A stretch of 64,000 nucleotides of DNA, taken from the NCBI RefSeq assembly GCF_900101875.1, contig NZ_FNAI01000001.1, positions 992,001 to 1,056,000 on the forward strand, in the 5' to 3' direction. The position numbers and the translations under genes were made by a program. The DNA is from Mucilaginibacter pineti. GTDB taxonomy: Bacteria; Bacteroidota; Bacteroidia; Sphingobacteriales; Sphingobacteriaceae. Shown one piece after another: positions 62,849-64,000 of the stretch. Within the stretch, counting starts at the first letter, position 1. Each line of letters starts with the position of its first letter. The notes beneath the pieces were generated by a model. The model saw only the letters and a list, made by a program, of their open reading frames with translations. It was not told the origin of the DNA and searched no databases.

Positions 62849-64000
62849 TTACTTAGCCGGTTCTTCAACCACCTTAGGTATGTTCACAAAAACAAAATTG
62901 TTGTCAAACATATCAACCTTTATGGTGCTGTCTTTATCTACGGTACCGGCCAATATCTGTTTGGAAAGCTCATTCAGGATCTTCTTTTGAATAACACGTT
63001 TTAACGGACGCGCGCCAAATTGCGGATCGTAACCTAATTGTGCCAGCCAGTCCAGTGCCTCGTCGGTAGCTTCCATACTAATGCCCATTTCGGCCAGGGT
63101 TTGTTTAACCTGGTTAAACTGCAGTTTAACAATGCTATGGATCTCCTCACGGCTTAGCGGTGTAAACATGATGATCTCGTCTATCCTGTTCAAAAACTCG
63201 GGCCTTATGGTCGACCGTAACAGGCTAAACAGCTCGTTTTTGGTTTTGGCAATGATATCTTCCCGGTTCTTATCTTCCAGCGTTTGGAAGTTTTCCTGGA
63301 TAATATTTGAGCCTATGTTTGACGTCATGATAATGATGGTGTTTTTAAAGTTCACCACGCGGCCTTTATTATCTGTTAAGCGGCCATCATCCAACACCTG
63401 CAGCAGTATGTTAAATACATCGGGATGGGCTTTTTCAATCTCATCCAATAACACCACACTGTATGGTTTACGCCGAACGGCTTCTGTTAACTGCCCGCCT
63501 TCATCATAACCCACATAACCCGGAGGCGCTCCAATCAATCTTGATACAGCGTGCCTTTCCTGGTATTCGCTCATATCTATCCTCACCAGGGCTGCTTCGT
63601 CATTAAACAGGTATTCGGCTAAAGCCTTTGCCAGTTCGGTTTTACCAACACCGGTAGTACCTAAAAATATGAACGACCCGATTGGTCTTTTCTTGTCCTG
63701 CAAACCTGCACGGCTGCGGCGTATGGCATCGCTTATGGCTTCAATAGCTTCTTCCTGTCCGGCTACACGTTTGTGCAGCTCATCTTCCAGGTTAAGCAGT
63801 TTTTCACGCTCGCTCTGGATCATTTTACTTACCGGGATGCCTGTCCAACGACTTACTACCCCTGCAATATCATCGGCAGTAACCTCCTCTTTTAGCATGC
63901 GGCTATCACTTTGATTAGCCACCAGATCGGCTTTCAGTTTCTCTACCTCGGCCTGGGCCTCAACAATGGTTCCGTAGCGTAATTCAGCTACTTTGCCATA
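62849..64000 (-). CDS. clpB: ATP-dependent chaperone ClpB (5' part beyond the window)
   Basis: The C-terminal 383 residues are present; the gene runs off the end of the window, so the start is not here. It includes the end of the coiled-coil middle domain ([17 protein letters not shown]), the linker with [12 protein letters not shown], nucleotide-binding domain 2 with Walker [11 protein letters not shown] and [10 protein letters not shown], and the C-terminal domain ([19 protein letters not shown]). ClpB with DnaK dissolves aggregates. Confidence 0.97.
   Translation of the reverse strand, partial: YGKVAELRYGTIVEAQAEVEKLKADLVANQSDSRMLKEEVTADDIAGVVSRWTGIPVSKMIQSEREKLLNLEDELHKRVAGQEEAIEAISDAIRRSRAGLQDKKRPIGSFIFLGTTGVGKTELAKALAEYLFNDEAALVRIDMSEYQERHAVSRLIGAPPGYVGYDEGGQLTEAVRRKPYSVVLLDEIEKAHPDVFNILLQVLDDGRLTDNKGRVVNFKNTIIIMTSNIGSNIIQENFQTLEDKNREDIIAKTKNELFSLLRSTIRPEFLNRIDEIIMFTPLSREEIHSIVKLQFNQVKQTLAEMGISMEATDEALDWLAQLGYDPQFGARPLKRVIQKKILNELSKQILAGTVDKDSTIKVDMFDNNFVFVNIPKVVEEPAK

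Noticed and set aside
1..64000. CRISPR array, tRNA, rRNA or riboswitch
   Set aside because: No direct repeats with unique spacers of regular length and no cloverleaf or conserved riboswitch core was seen by eye; the repeat arrays are intergenic palindromes.

Overview
The window is 64 kb of chromosomal DNA from a member of the Bacteroidota, most likely family Sphingobacteriaceae (Mucilaginibacter/Pedobacter-like). This is inferred from the gene families (futalosine-route mqnC, GlmU-like alternative nucleotidyltransferase, DUF3857 transglutaminase pairs, DUF4251, the short iscS-iscU-iscA cluster, bL31 type B) and from promoters of the Bacteroidota type (TAnnTTTG at -7). Shine-Dalgarno sites are nearly absent. 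No rRNA, tRNA, CRISPR, prophage or transposase gene was found; coding content is housekeeping and metabolic.

Layout. 1-8.2 kb: thiolase, secreted hypothetical, POT peptide transporter, polyprenol-phosphate-type glycosyltransferase, ruvB, secreted Gfo/Idh oxidoreductase and a lipoprotein polysaccharide deacetylase, all on the plus strand. 8.2-17 kb: small acidic protein, SpoIIAA-like protein, queG, a DEDDh exonuclease, a two-gene DUF3857 operon, a 42-residue membrane protein, a TMEM175-like channel and an NlpC/P60 lipoprotein. 17-22.3 kb: mqnC, scpB, Asp-rich peptide, GNAT-like protein, XRE regulator and an Rrf2 regulator/NAD(P)-binding pair. 22.6-27.9 kb (minus): tpiA, membrane protein, prmA, GlmU-like enzyme, bL31B and methylmalonyl-CoA epimerase. 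27.9-30.6 kb: iscS-iscU-iscA. 30.7-36.2 kb: ung, lrp-type regulator, mntR and an NRAMP-universal-stress-protein fusion, smpB. 36-47 kb: GH20 hexosaminidase with a lipoprotein, trxB, DUF3592, acyl-CoA carboxylase beta, papain-like peptidase, LOG, guaB. 47-54 kb: a catalytic/non-catalytic M16 peptidase pair, a HEAT-like protein, and an ABC ATPase with its membrane-fusion protein but no permease. 54-58 kb: divergent sigma-54 response regulator and histidine kinase, FMN reductase, secreted thioredoxin. 58-64 kb: carboxypeptidase-regulatory-like protein, htpG, DUF4251, a small conserved protein, and clpB running off the end.

The unusual content is between genes. First, many genes are followed, often starting inside the stop codon, by arrays of a short degenerate word that differs from locus to locus; in most gaps the array returns in inverted orientation, so the intergenic transcript would fold into a long imperfect hairpin. 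Second, several gaps are stacks of palindromic elements nested in one another. Two of these preserve the insertion history: a 155-bp element with 20-bp terminal repeats sits in a larger repeat whose uninterrupted copy is elsewhere in the window, and a 187-bp element has a 7-bp target duplication whose removal restores an older palindrome. Third, several promoters have the -7 box only 4-8 bases before the start codon, predicting leaderless mRNAs. Specific operators are visible for the Rrf2 pair and for mntR.
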